Shown here piece after piece: positions 21,736 to 33,618 of a stretch of 64,000 nt of DNA. The translations under genes were made by a program, and so were the position numbers. Position 1 is the first letter of the stretch, and each line of letters begins with the position of its first letter. The notes beneath the pieces are model-generated. The model saw only the letters and a list, made by a program, of their open reading frames with translations. It did no database searches and was not told where the DNA came from. Source of the DNA: Diphasiastrum complanatum (lineage: Eukaryota > Streptophyta > Lycopodiopsida > Lycopodiales > Lycopodiaceae); the NCBI GenBank assembly GCA_029204225.1, contig CM055095.1:50538841-50602840 (forward strand), read 5' to 3'.

Positions 21736-24700
21736 CGTCCTATCTTCAGATGAACTCCTCATTTAGAGTTGCCTAAGTATAATGGATTATCCGATCCAAT
21801 CAGATTTCTTAAAATCATTACTAAATCTTGTGAAGTCTATGGTGAAGTTAACCCAAAAGATAAACTTAAATTTTTTCCTATGTCCTTAACTAGTGTTGTG
21901 CAATATTGGTTTTACAGTTAAGACTTGACAAAACATTCTGATTAGGAAATAGTTAAAGCTAGACTGACTAGGAGGCTTAAACCTAGCAAGTTCCTAGACT
22001 AATTACAAGGCTTAAACCTAGGAAGTTCCTAGAAGATCATTTTCTTTTATTAAGAAAAATCAAAATAGGAAAGAAAGAAATGGTGTGTGATTATATTGAA
22101 TGTATCAAGCATCTTCGATCGTAATGTGAACCTGATCTTTTAAATGATGAGTATCTGATTATGTGGCTTTTGGTCAGATTACCAAAACGTACAAGACGTA
22201 AGCTCAAATGTTGTAACTAGTACATGACATTGCAGCAGACAATGGATGAAGCTATTCACAAAGAAGATGAAGATTTAGATGATGAGCCGCCTCACATTGG
22301 AATGTTGTCTTATATCGTAGAGCAAACAACCACAACTTCCACTATGATTGCATCAACTAATATCAATGTGATAGTCGAATTGATGATGGACAAATCTATG
22401 TGGGTAATTATACCATGAACGAGTGTCCAACTATGAAGAGGCGAATGGCTGATACTCATTGTCATTTGTGCAACTCAAATTTGGACATGAAACTGCTGTT
22501 TATTCATTTAATCCTTGGATTATTCAACAAAAATATCACAAGTATGGTTTCCAAGAAGATTCAAAATAGAAAGCACTAGATGGTAATGTGCATGGCCTTG
22601 GATTTTCAAAACCGTTAGCTTTACTTGCTCCACCAGGACAACAAGCACCCCATGCAAACATGATAGAGCCAAAAGCCTCATCAAGCCAAGAACAATGGAA
22701 TTATGCTCCAGAACAATAGCTGGAACCTCAAGAGTAATATGCAATATATGTTGCCGCGCAACACCAATAGTCTAGACAATGGGCTAGAGCGCCACTTGGT
22801 TGCTTTGGATGTGGAGAAAATAATCGATTTGCAGAACGACCAAACAAAGACAAATTCACTCCTTTCTGTCATAAATGCATTATAGGCAGCAAGATTGAAG
22901 CCGCCACCTGTAACTGCTCCATTAAACATGATTGTTATCAAATGGATATTACATTGGGAGAATTCTTACGGTTGATACTTCATACTAAGGAAGTGTTAGC
23001 TGATAGATTGATCAAGACTGAGGCCAACAATATTGTGCGGGATTTGAAGAGTCAAATGAAGTATTGAATGTAGGGGTCACTTGGGAAAGTGAACAAAAGG
23101 AATATCATCTTGCCAATTCAACATAAGTACTTTGATCGAGACCTTGGTTATGAGTTGCACAAGTAAATTACAACTGGGGTATGTGAAAAATAACATTTGA
23201 GAACTGTGAGCAAGCAATCTAAGTTGATCCATTGACTTGGACAATCAAGCCAATGATTCAAAAGGGAGATGATGATTATTTCACAATCATGCTTGTGACC
23301 AAGTAGAATGAGAATCCATTATGATTCTCAAATTGACAAGGTCAACTAGAACCAAATGTTAGAAACTGTTGATTGTACATCGAGTTATATGTGTCAACAT
23401 GAAAACAAACCAAAAGTAAGCGACATTCCAATGAAAAACCACACTCTTGATACTGCCATCACATATGTTGTCAATATGATGAACGTAGCTTGAATTTTAG
23501 CTGATCTAATCTCATATCCAATTGAAGATGAACTTATTCTAGTCAATTATCCTCTATCTTATGATGAGGATGCAAAACTTACAGATGAACAAATTTTAAG
23601 TCATATGGATCCTACAAGATTTGGTGTTCAACACATTCTTGATGAATCGCCGACAAAATCGCAAAAAAAATAGTTATTTTGACTGATGACCAAAAAGAAA
23701 GTTAAGCGGCACTATAATACGGTTCTGAAATGAAAAAATCTATTAAATGAGGCAGTTTCAACGATTGACCCAAATATCAACGAGCATGTTGTTTGGCCAC
23801 CTTTATTAGACAAAGGTAAAGAAAATATTGATATTGATCTTGATTCTTAAGTCAGATCTCTCAGAAGTCATTGGCCAAGAAATCTAAACGCAAAGCAAAG
23901 GTTAATTACCCTTTAAAAGTTCAACAAAAAGTTTGCACCTTCGTCGATTCCAACCTCGACAAAACCTTGTCCAATCTTAAAACTTCCGAAGTTGACCTTT
24001 CTTCAGTATGCTTGTTAGTAGCCGTATTTTGCAACTTCAGCGTCACCATGATCACTGATTGTCTTCCCTTGCCATCTCCCTCTTGTCTCTTTCCTGTGAG
24101 TTTACTCTTCCACTTTCGAACTTCCTCTTGATTCGAATTTTTAGTCTTTGAATTTTGTCCTTCAAATGTTCAACCTTCTTTTGAACTCTTGTCCTTTGAA
24201 CTTAGCCCTGTTCAAACCTTCTTATCCTGATTTTGACTTGATCTTTGAACTTTTCATCTTCTGATCTTCAAGCTCCTGATATTTGAGCATGTTAAAATTC
24301 CCTTGATTCTAACCTGATTCAAATTGCTAAGTCTCCATAGACCTATGATCAACCAGTGAGCAACCTTCAGCCAACTCCGCAAACAATTTTTAGCTGTAAT
24401 CTGGCTATAAAACATCAATCGATCTCAGCTCAACCAATGAACAATTCCCAGTTCACACCAGCACCAAGTTTGATGATTTTTCAGCGATCCTAGATGTCTT
24501 TTCCAGTTCTCCTTCAGAGCTGTCTTTGCTCTCCCTCAGCTTACAATCTTTTATCTTGCTCCAACCAGCGAACGATTTTATAGTTCCAGCAAACTGATTT
24601 AGATCAACGAATAGGTTCTGACTCAGATCAGCAAACTGATTTACAATTCATTAGACAGTGATCAACATGCAAATAGCCAGTGAACACTCCTGCAGCCGAA

Positions 24701-25910
24701 CAACTATGCAGAGTTCTGATTTCAGCGATTAGACTTGTCTTCCAGTGATCTGACCTGCTGTCTTCCAGCGATCTAACCTGTCTAGTGATGTGACCTGTTG
24801 GATATGCCATATCACTTCAAAAGTTATACTTTGGATGATGTAGTGATTATGCTGCCAAAAGCTCATCGAGAACCTAAGGGCGAAGTACCAGAAACTCAAA
24901 AAGTCTATGATGGACCAGCTAGGACGTGACTTATGGATCTAGCTGAACCAGGTGAAGATGGAAAGATTGTACAAGTTGGAGCACAACTTTCAACAGAGCA
25001 ATTCAATGCTTTGAGAAAGTTGTTGGTCAAGTATTAGAATTGTTTTTCTTGGTCCTACAAAGATCTAAAAGATATTCCTAGTGCAGAAGCTTATAGTTTT
25101 TTGGATGGAATCAGTGGATACAATCAAATCAAAATTGCACCTACTGATCAGCATAAAATGGCCTTTGCAACAAAATGGGGGACCTATGCTTACAGAGTTA
25201 TGCCTTCTGGACTATGCAATGCATGAAGTATTCAAGAAGCTATATAGTTTGCTTTCAATGACTACTTATAGAAATTTGTTGAAATCTATTTGGATGGTCT
25301 TGGAGTCCATGGCTTGGAAACAAAACTTTTGGAACATCTCAAGAAAGTCCTTGAATGTTGTCAGAAGTACCAGATCTCTTTGAATCCAAAAAAGTTCTAG
25401 ATTTGGGTCACTCATGGGGTTGTTCTAGGCCATATAATTTCCAAACATGACATTTATTAAAGTTATTATAGATTACCCCCTCTAGGAACAATTAGAGGAG
25501 TTTACATTTCGATGGGTCATGCAATTATTATCAAATGTTTATCCTGTTCTTTGCAGACTTAGCATGGCCTATATACAGGTTGACCATTGTACCAATTTGG
25601 ACAATTGAGGCATTAGAATTATTTGAAAATTTTAAGAAAGTCTTAGTTTTTGCACCGATACTACGAGATTGAACAATAGAATTTCATGTGCATACTGATG
25701 CATCAAAATATGTTATTGGATCTGTGTTAATTTAACTGGGTGAATATAAATAAGAATTTCCTATTAGATTTGTTAGTCGACAACTTAATGATGTTGAAGT
25801 GATTATGGTTTTTTCTGTTAAGAAGTTTTGTCATTATTTTATGGCAACACATTTTGCATTTTATATGGATCATCAACCTTTCAGATATAATTGCAAGATG
25901 GTTACTTTTA
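21736..25910 (+). pseudogene. Ty3/gypsy gag-pol relic
   Basis: Degenerate plus-strand remains in gypsy order. Gag: LPKYNGLSDPIRFLKII near 21765, and a damaged zinc knuckle CFGCGENNRFAERPNKD near 22805. Unassigned gag-pol linker sequence lies at about 23400-23860. RT: SFLDGISGYNQIKIAPTDQ near 25100, then KWGTYAYRVMPSGLCNA, with YLDG where YLDD is expected near 25290. RNase H: FHVHTDASKYVIGSVL near 25685 and AFYMDHQPF near 25860. Stops and frameshifts are everywhere. About 0.8 kb at 24007-24820, rich in CAGCGATC-type short repeats, looks like an insertion splitting pol. No LTRs were found. Confidence 0.8.
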
Positions 25911-25939
25911 TTGTCCGAGTTTGATTTTTGAGTTGTCGG

Positions 25940-26290
25940 ACCCCTAGTCCTAGCCTCTCTAATGCTATTGGATGTGTGATGCATCCATCCTACAATTCTA
26001 TTGGACCCTTCTTCAAGATTTCTCAATTCCTATTGGACCCCTTGAGCCAAGCCAACACTTTGAGTACATCACTCATCAAATTACATTAATACAAGTGTCA
26101 CAATCCTATTTACTAGCCTACATAGCTCGAGTTTGCATCACTAATGACTTTTGGCTCAATAGTGGCCTTACATGTGGATTTGACCAATTTGCCATCTATG
26201 CCAATTTTTGGCCCTATCAGAAATCTACACAAAGAAGCTTGACATAAAACTTTATGAAACCCCTAAGACTAAGATAGATAGCTTTTTATA
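25940..26290 (-). repeat. LTR-like fragment, inverted relative to 55.1-55.5 kb
   Basis: Read on the minus strand this matches 55105-55470. Shared stretches include GGTTTCATAAAGTTTTATGTCAAGCTTC, split here by substitutions, and at least two GGGTCCAATAGAAT repeat units. It joins the end of the gypsy relic without a visible target duplication. Confidence 0.7.
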
Positions 26291-26639
26291 ACTTTGACAC
26301 TCACTGGTAACGTAGACCAAAGTTGTCGACAAGAAAATCACTACCTCAATATATATAGAGTAGGATTCTGTGCATGAACCCATGCAATCCCCATGCAGGT
26401 CAACTATAAATAAGTCACAACTCTTCATGCATACTTCCTGTCTATATCCGTCCCACGTACATGCACTACTCCATATGTCTCAATTAGAGTGTCTAGGTCC
26501 TCTCAAAGTCATTAGTCACCAACATGCCTCGATGTGGAATAAAATCTAGGCATGACCAATAATCTTGAACACTGGAGGGCCGGTCTACCATATTAGGACT
26601 ATTCCATGTCCTTAGTTGAATATGGCCATAACATTGAGT
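26291..26639. other. Intergenic, nothing recognised
   Basis: Short spacer of mixed composition between the LTR-like fragment and the copia RT relic. No motif is seen. Confidence 0.4.
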
Positions 26640-27060
26640 ACAATTCCTTGATGACGAACAAGACTTGGTGTGTTGTCGACCCTCCTTTGTATGCGAAGAT
26701 CATCGACATGAAGTGGAGATGGTTCAATTTTTAGATGGAAAGCTCGACTAGTGGTGAAAGGTTACAAACAAGTTTACCAAATAGATTACACTGAGACTTT
26801 TAGTCTAGTGGTAAAACATCAATGTATTCAACTTTATTGGCTATCGCTGCTGCAGAGGATCTGGACATTTACCAGATGGATGTTCAGACATTGTTCCTAA
26901 ATGGATATATACAAGATGACATCTATATCTATACATTTGTTTGTAGATACGAAGGCTTATCTATAACAAATGGCTGTGGAATTAGATTGCAAGCATGCTC
27001 AAGAGGAAGAATATGTAGATGTTGCATTGCTTTCCAAATGGTGTTCTTGATGAGGGTGTT
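26640..27060 (+). pseudogene. Copia reverse transcriptase relic
   Basis: Across frames it reads NKTWCVVDPPLYAKIIDMKW, then KARLVVKGYKQVYQIDYTETF, and in a separate open stretch from 26822 LLAIAAAEDLDIYQMDVQTLFLNGYIQDDIY. These correspond to copia RT KARLVAKGF, YDETFAPV and QMDVKTAFLNG. The sequence then breaks up before YVDD. No integrase or LTR belongs clearly to it. Confidence 0.78.
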
Positions 27061-27925
27061 GTCAAAATGGAAGTTGAACTTCACTTAACAATGGGAAGAA
27101 TGTCTATGATGAAAATATCATCATTCATTTGGGAAAATTGACCTTGATGAAATAGTTTTATTGAACCACTCTCTCTGTTAAGAGCATAAAGCTCTTATTG
27201 TTTCTATTCGAAGAATTCCGAGCTTAGACGTTGGTCTGTATCTTGATCTCTTTTGATATCATTGTATGTGGTAAGCTCATATTGAGAGAGCTGGATTTTT
27301 CTATGGATTTCTTGATCAAGATTTATGTATTTCATATATGACTTAACCTTGATGCTCTTTATACGAAAGATGACAACTCTAGCTTGAAGAACAACCCCGT
27401 TAGGATGACAATCAACAACAGCACGACACAAACCATGTATCACAACTTCACAAACTCCTATACTAGCAATGCAAACTAATGAGGAAGAGAAAAGAAGCAA
27501 AAAATTGTTGGTATTGAAGACAAATATAATGACTCACGATACGAGAAGGAGGACTTTCCGAACAACAATAAAAAAGACTTCGCTAGAGGCCTTCGTCATA
27601 TCAATCATATGTGAAACACCTTAAAGAAGATACATAGGAGCATACTCGAAAGAGTTGATCAAAGCCACTAGCAAAATCTTCAGGCAGAAAACAATCCTGC
27701 AAATGGTCATAAAAATCAAACCAAAGGGACCATAAAAAACAAAAACAAGACGAGGACTATGAAATAAGGCTCGAGAAAAAAAATCAAGATCAAGCACCAA
27801 ATTAATATTGACACAAAGTCCTTCACAAACAAGGGAAGATCACCTTCTAAATTTAATGGATTGAGCAAGCATCAAGAACACCAAAAGGTGGAGGTGCACA
27901 AGAATAATCATGAAGTTGCCCAACA
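27061..27925. other. Intergenic upstream of the early nodulin 93-like gene
   Basis: No gene or transposon motif is recognised. The last few hundred bases presumably hold the promoter of the gene starting at 28053. Confidence 0.4.
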
Positions 27926-27933
27926 TATAAATT
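27926..27933 (+). promoter_or_regulatory. Candidate TATA box
   Basis: TATAAATT lies 120 bp upstream of the ATG at 28053. It would put transcription start near 27957 and give a leader of about 95 bp that includes the GA tract. This rests on sequence and position only. Confidence 0.35.
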
Positions 27934-28003
27934 GAAGGATATTCAAATTTAAGAGCATCCCCATATTCGAACGCGAAGTTCGTTCTTGTCTTGAATTTTC
28001 TTG

Positions 28004-28006
<3 letters not shown>

Positions 28007-28038
<32 letters not shown>

Positions 28039-28049
28039 CAGAGAGAGAG
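28007..28049 (+). repeat. GA microsatellite in the 5' UTR of the early nodulin 93-like gene
   Basis: A run of GA units (28007-28035) is followed by GGGACA and a second short GA run, ending four bases before the start codon at 28053. GA tracts in plant leaders can bind BBR/BPC-type GAGA factors. Function here is not shown. Confidence 0.85.
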
Positions 28050-28052
28050 GCG

Positions 28053-30407
28053 ATGGGGTTGACTCCACGGGAGTGCTGGAGGCGCGTCCGGAAGGAGATG
28101 GAGGAGAGCAGCCATCACCAAAAAGCATCAAAGTTTTTGGTTCCTTCTCCCGCTGAGCATCCAGCTGCTACACATGCTGACATTGTTAGAGATCCAGCCC
28201 AAGAAAGACTTGAACCAGCCCGTTTTTGCACTAACGGCAAGTCACAAGACACGCTTGTCTAAATTGTTGTGCACTTTACATTCTCTAGGCCATTGCTAAT
28301 CTTCTTTTCATCCCAACTTGGGGCTCAGGGGATAATTGTATCTTTGTTGGAAGATTGTAGTACATTTGCAGGGTTCTTTGAATCGTTGTACATCTACAAA
28401 TTTTGAACAATTCTTTTTGGGTAGAATATATTAATTGCTTGCCAGTATTTTGCTTTGGACTAGCTATGCATGTGACTTATGACATATATGATGATACTGC
28501 CTAAAAGGTATGACTGAAACGTAGCAAAATGGCTATGTAGACGAGTCCACATTTTTGCTTTGAATTCACTAGAAGCCTTAGTGATGTGCATATTAACTGT
28601 TATGGGTGTTAGCATTGATGGGTCTATGACTAAAACATAGTTTTAGTTGAGTGTGTTCCCTATACGGATTGATAGGGTGATCCAGTGCCTTTCCAGCATC
28701 TTCAAAGATCGAGAAAAATTGCCGTCATTTGTTCAAATCTATTTCCGAGGCTTCATTTGTATCTTTCGAAGCGTGTTTTCAGAAATGAGGACAAAGATAA
28801 ACCGATGCCAGCTTCCAAGGTTTTGTTCTAAAATGGGAGCTGGGATGCTAAGATTTACTTAATCCGATAATAAAAACGCTTTCTGTACAGAAGGGGTGAG
28901 GGCAGGCGTAACAGCAGGTGCAATTGCGGCGCTTACAAGTGCTGTTCCAGTGGTAAGTCGAGACTCCTTCAGATATCATGGTAAAATTATGAAGTCATAT
29001 TGATATTTATGAATAGGATGCCATTTTATGTATCTAGGAAATAACCTTACAGAGAACACTCAAGTTTTTGCATTGAATGCCCACAGAAACTGGATGTAAT
29101 TGATATCTAAGATGTGTGTTTGTAACTTGATATGTACTTTCAGGAAAATCAATAAGTGGATATTTGGTGCCTACTTTGGTGTGCTTTGGGTTTGATTCAG
29201 ATAGCTTTATGCCTTAGCTGAAATTTGAATCATTCGATTAAGCACCATGAGCTGTAAAGTTTCATTTCTAATTTTGAACAATTCCAACAAGATCGCTATA
29301 TTGTTGAGGACATATGAGCTTGATGTTCTTACATACCTGCCATATGCTATTTCAGTTGGTTGGTGCTCGTGTTGTACCTTGGGCCCAAAGGAATCTCAAC
29401 TATACAGCGCAGGCACTCCTCATTAGTGCAGGTGAGTTTTATAAGTATCAAGCTGATATAGTCTTTTTGTTGTACCTTTGATATTTGTCTTCTTTGACAG
29501 CTGTATGGACTAGTGGGTTGTGCAAACTCAGTGGCCTGCCTTGGTTACCTACTGATATACGGTGGTATGGTCCCACTTGTAGGACTGTATGGAAAAACTA
29601 TTTGAAATTTTATTTTCCTCGTTTAATCCCCAAAAAAGCCTCTTTGGGCTTTTTGTGATATGAAAGTCTTGGCTGTCATCAGATTTATCATCCATGGGCA
29701 AGCTCTTGTGCTGAGCTTCTAATTATATATCTCTGAGCTTCTCATGTATGCCTTCCATGTTGTCAACCCTCTTGGTTTTGACATTATCACTCAGTTTATA
29801 AAGTTGAGGATTCATTTGAGACTTACTGGCCAAGTTGTATGGGACACACACTCTTGGGACCCAATAACCTTAATTGATAGTTTTGTGGAAGTTCTCCCTT
29901 AAGGGCCTCTTTTGCTAGATGTTTCTAAGCATCTTTAGCATTACTATAAATTCTTTTCCAACATTAGGATTTTTTCCTTAATTTTTGTTTTTTTGGTTTT
30001 TTTTTGCATTTTGTTGTCCGGAACATGGATGCAGCGAAACGTGATCTGCTGCATCCATGATATACACATACACATGCATGCACATAGACATAGACACATA
30101 GAAACACACATGCACATATCTATATAGATATAATATATATAGCAAAATTTGAGATCTCGCCAGGATCTATGCCTCGGAAGAGATCCTCAAAGATTCACAA
30201 TCTGTCATATGTTTTTGTTTGCTAAGTTTCATTAGTAATAGCTGTAAAATGTGTATAAAATGAACCTCAGTGATGGCATGCATGGGTCTTATTGCAGTTT
30301 CTAGACATATTTCTCTTATTGGTACAAGGTCACTGATCAAGCAATAACAACAATCAAGAAGTAAGATGCAGCTTACTGAACTTTTTGGTTAATGATAGCT
30401 AAAAAAG

Positions 30408-30486
<79 letters not shown>

Positions 30487-32884
30487 TCTTTGGCTATCGA
30501 AGGTACATAAGATTGAAATAGTACATTTCAAGCATGTTTCATTCATGACATGGGACCTTAATGTCTCCAAAAGAAAGTTAAAGTAAATCTAGAAATGAAT
30601 GTTGTAGTTTTGTGGTAAGCTGACAACGATGCCCCATGAATTAGCTTGGCTTCGTCAGATGTGATCCCACATACCTCGGGGGTATAGATCTATAGAAAGT
30701 TGTGATCATAACTGGGGTATATGAGGGTGATGTTGTGCATTGACATGGACATCTATAGTGTGCACGCCAATGTGGGTGAGTGGACGTGTAGTAATGCATG
30801 ATATGTAAGTTCTAGTATTGGGGTAATTTTGAAAACCCAACAACTATCTCTAAAAAATGTGTCTTGTCATGTAAAAGTTTAATTTAATTCCAATGGGCTC
30901 GACCAAAATTTGTGAATATGCTATTAAAGGTAGGAATCTAGTCCCTTAGAAGGTGTGATAAGGAAATGCCAAATGTATCCAAAGCTTTAGAATACCAATT
31001 TGAGTGATATCCTTGCTCATAGAGAGCTCTTTGTATGATGTAAGTGCTAACCATGGGTATCTTCCTCCACCAACATCTACATTCCCAAATGCAGTGCCTC
31101 TCGAGTCTCTTCAAATATATGAACTGGTTGAAGCTGGCCTCTTATCTGATTGAGAAGCACAAACTCGGCTAGAATAATCTGGTGTGGAACTAAGGGCTTA
31201 CCATGTATGATGCATGATAGCATAGAGACATGGAGATGAGATGGGCTACCCTACTTAAATATTGTAACCAATGCACCATGCCCTTGATGCATATGTAGTT
31301 GTTCTGGTGATTAGAGTAGGTTTAGAAACAAAGATGCTCCATATTGACTAGGGAAGACCATTCGTTCTCGAACGGATTGGTGGTTGCTTATCTCATGCCA
31401 TATATAGGACCAGTTAAGAGTACCTGCCCAGTTATGTGCAACAAGAGAATCTGCCAAGGGATGTTCATCTATGTAAAAGTATGCCATTGCATGAAGGATT
31501 GAGATGTATTGAAGACCATAATTATGGTCTTCTTTACATTGAGATGCATGTGATAAGATGGATATCAACAAGTCACTTAGTTTGCAACCTTGACTTCCGT
31601 CCTGACCAATAATCATCTGAATCTCATCAATGTAGAGATCAATAATCTAGGAGAGAGTTAGTTACAACAAATCGTGGTTTGTTGGTTTTGCAATTTGCTG
31701 CAGTGCAAATATTATGATTTTTACATATTGTTAAATTTTTTTGCTTTTGTTAGAGAATAAGTTGGACTTTTGCAGACCAGACCTAAAAATACTGAAAACC
31801 CATTTAGTCGTAATCCTCTATGTTTTCTCTTTCTATTGATATCTATATTGCATATGTTTACATTTTTTTTGGCGAATTGTGATTCGACGCCCGAGCGAAT
31901 CGTGATTCTTGCCCGTGCATTTATAATATCATATATGCAGTATACATATATATAAAAAACAAAACAATAAAAATAATAATAGCATTCCGGACAGCGTTCC
32001 TCTGTCTGGAATGCTCCGGAATGCTAGCATTCTGGAACACTTGTTTCGGAATGCAGATGCAGAAAAACGTGTTCCCCTGCATCTATTATGTATATATAGA
32101 GTCTAGACATATGTAATTAAGGCATCTGCTTGGTATATGTGGGTGCTCCCTTGGATTTACTGAAAGTTGGGCTGTAAACTTGTTATTCAAGCTATCATTT
32201 GCTAAACTGGATTCTTGAAAAGAAGTCAAGTTTTGATTTTTCATACAAAAATTGTTTCTAGGCTCCGAAGTTGTTTTTTCTTTGACTTGACACATTTTAC
32301 ACTGTACATCTATTTCATAGAATGACCGAGAGAAGATTACCTTTTCTAAGCACCATTGTAGGACATGCTGGAAACAATTGATTTTTAGATGGTGGATTAT
32401 TGTATTCCTAACAATGGCATCTTGGAGTTTAGAACTTTTTGCATTGTCTTTTGAACTGTGGATGGCTTCACATCATCAGCTTCACAGCGACGTAATTTGT
32501 TTCTCTAGAACGAATAAACTTTAGGTGCACACTTTAGTCTTACTGAAGCGTCCTCATTTGGGCCGATTGAAGTTCACTCCTGAGCTCACCACTTATTAGA
32601 GGACCTTAAAATTTTTGAAGTTATGTTGGATCAATTTCATTTTTTTTCAGTAGCATGGATGCAACTGTCTTGTAGAAGTGCTTGCACAAAGTACCTTCTA
32701 GATGGCGAAGTTTTCAATCTTGCTCTTGACCTTGTGCATTAAGCCTTTATTGTACTGAAGTGCCATATTTTGCTATCAGATAACAGAGATCTAGTCAATT
32801 CAGGAAGATGTCAGTATTTTATTTTTTTAATACACTCAGAAAACATATGCAAGACCTCAAATCATGCTCTTATTAATATGCAAT

Positions 32885-32967
<83 letters not shown>

Positions 32968-33618
32968 TGTCTTCTTAATCACCGATTTTTTGTATTCTAC
33001 ATTAGTAGCCTAATTTGCATAGCAGGACCAATAAGTACAAGATCATCTGCAGAAACATACTCTAATCCATTATTAAATGTTCCTGGAAATACTCGAGAAC
33101 ATGTTTTGCACTCCAATGAGTTCCCTTGGGCTATTCCAAAACTGACTGCTTAGATGGTCCTTTGCTCTCCCTTCAATGTCTGTCCAACATTTCTATTAGA
33201 TATCTGCTTCCTTACAGCTTAGTAATGCAAGTAGTTGTTTCTAAAGACATTCTGCAGTTACAAGTCTCCTGATTCTGGTGCATGCTCTTGTTGCTGCGAT
33301 GTACTAATTAGGTTTGTTGTTTTTTTAATTCTGGTGAAGTTTTTATTCTTGCGCTATGATTTTAATTTACATTGTGGGCTTAACTTGAGCATTTGTACTG
33401 TATCTAGAGTCTATCTTTTGGGCCATGCGGCAGTATTATATCTGTCTCACTAGTGGACAATGTTAGCTAATCTTCAGTTGCATTGTGCGTGCTTGGCAGC
33501 AACAATAGCGACATACTTCATAGTCAGCGAGCAAAGGATCTTGGAGTGTGCTCGTTCTTCTTCTTATGCAGCAATAGAAGCAGACCGAGCATGGAAATCA
33601 AGTCAGCCTCATGTCTAG
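28053..33618 (+). CDS. Early nodulin 93-like protein, four exons (146 aa)
   Basis: Exons by my reading are 28053-28236, 28891-28952, 29356-29431 and 33500-33618, 441 nt with all phases consistent. The product starts MGLTPRECWRR and has the early nodulin 93 signatures: FCTNEGVRAGVTAGA, a small hydrophobic Ala-rich segment, VVPWAQRNLNYTAQALLISA, ATIATYFIVSEQRILECAR. Family members are small plant proteins with two predicted hydrophobic segments, induced in nodules and other tissues; their biochemical role is not settled. The N-terminal part (about residues 1-58) precedes the conserved domain. Introns 2 and 3 have GT donors; intron 1 needs a GC donor (GGCAAGTC at 28236-28243), see findings. Intron 3 is 4,068 bp and holds microsatellites and two hairpins. 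Reading exon 1 straight through gives a stop at 28260, so splicing is required. Confidence 0.85.
28237..28238 (+). other. Predicted non-canonical GC splice donor of intron 1
   Basis: No GT donor near the end of exon 1 gives the required phase. Splitting after 28236 leaves one base (G) that joins AA at 28891 to make the conserved Glu codon in CTN-E-GV. The intron then begins GCAAGTC and ends TTTCTGTACAG, a typical GC-AG pattern. Confidence 0.6.
30025..30058. repeat. Perfect hairpin, 10-bp stem
   Basis: ATGGATGCAG (30025-30034) and CTGCATCCAT (30049-30058) are exact inverted repeats around a 14-base loop containing AAACGTG. It lies in intron 3. A related hairpin is at 32055-32084. Confidence 0.8.
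30413..30484. repeat. (GA)36 microsatellite
   Basis: An uninterrupted GA run of 72 bp inside intron 3 of the early nodulin 93-like gene. Confidence 0.97.
32055..32084. repeat. Perfect hairpin, 8-bp stem, related to 30025-30058
   Basis: AGATGCAG (32055-32062) and CTGCATCT (32077-32084) pair around a 14-base loop with AAACGTG. Just upstream is a cluster of GCATTCCGGA / TCTGGAATGC / TCCGGAATGC inverted pieces (31982-32040). Confidence 0.75.
32886..32965. repeat. Compound (CT)n(CA)n microsatellite
   Basis: About 15 CT units run directly into about 25 CA units, inside intron 3. Confidence 0.97.

Noticed and set aside
28053-28262. Single-exon reading of the 28053-28262 frame as a 69-aa protein
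   Set aside because: Splicing after 28236 yields a complete early nodulin 93-like domain in perfect phase across three further exons, which chance would not produce.
31311-31616. 101-codon minus-strand frame in intron 3 of the early nodulin 93-like gene
   Set aside because: Contains Trp-rich text but no recognisable TE or cellular motif; not enough to call a nested gene.
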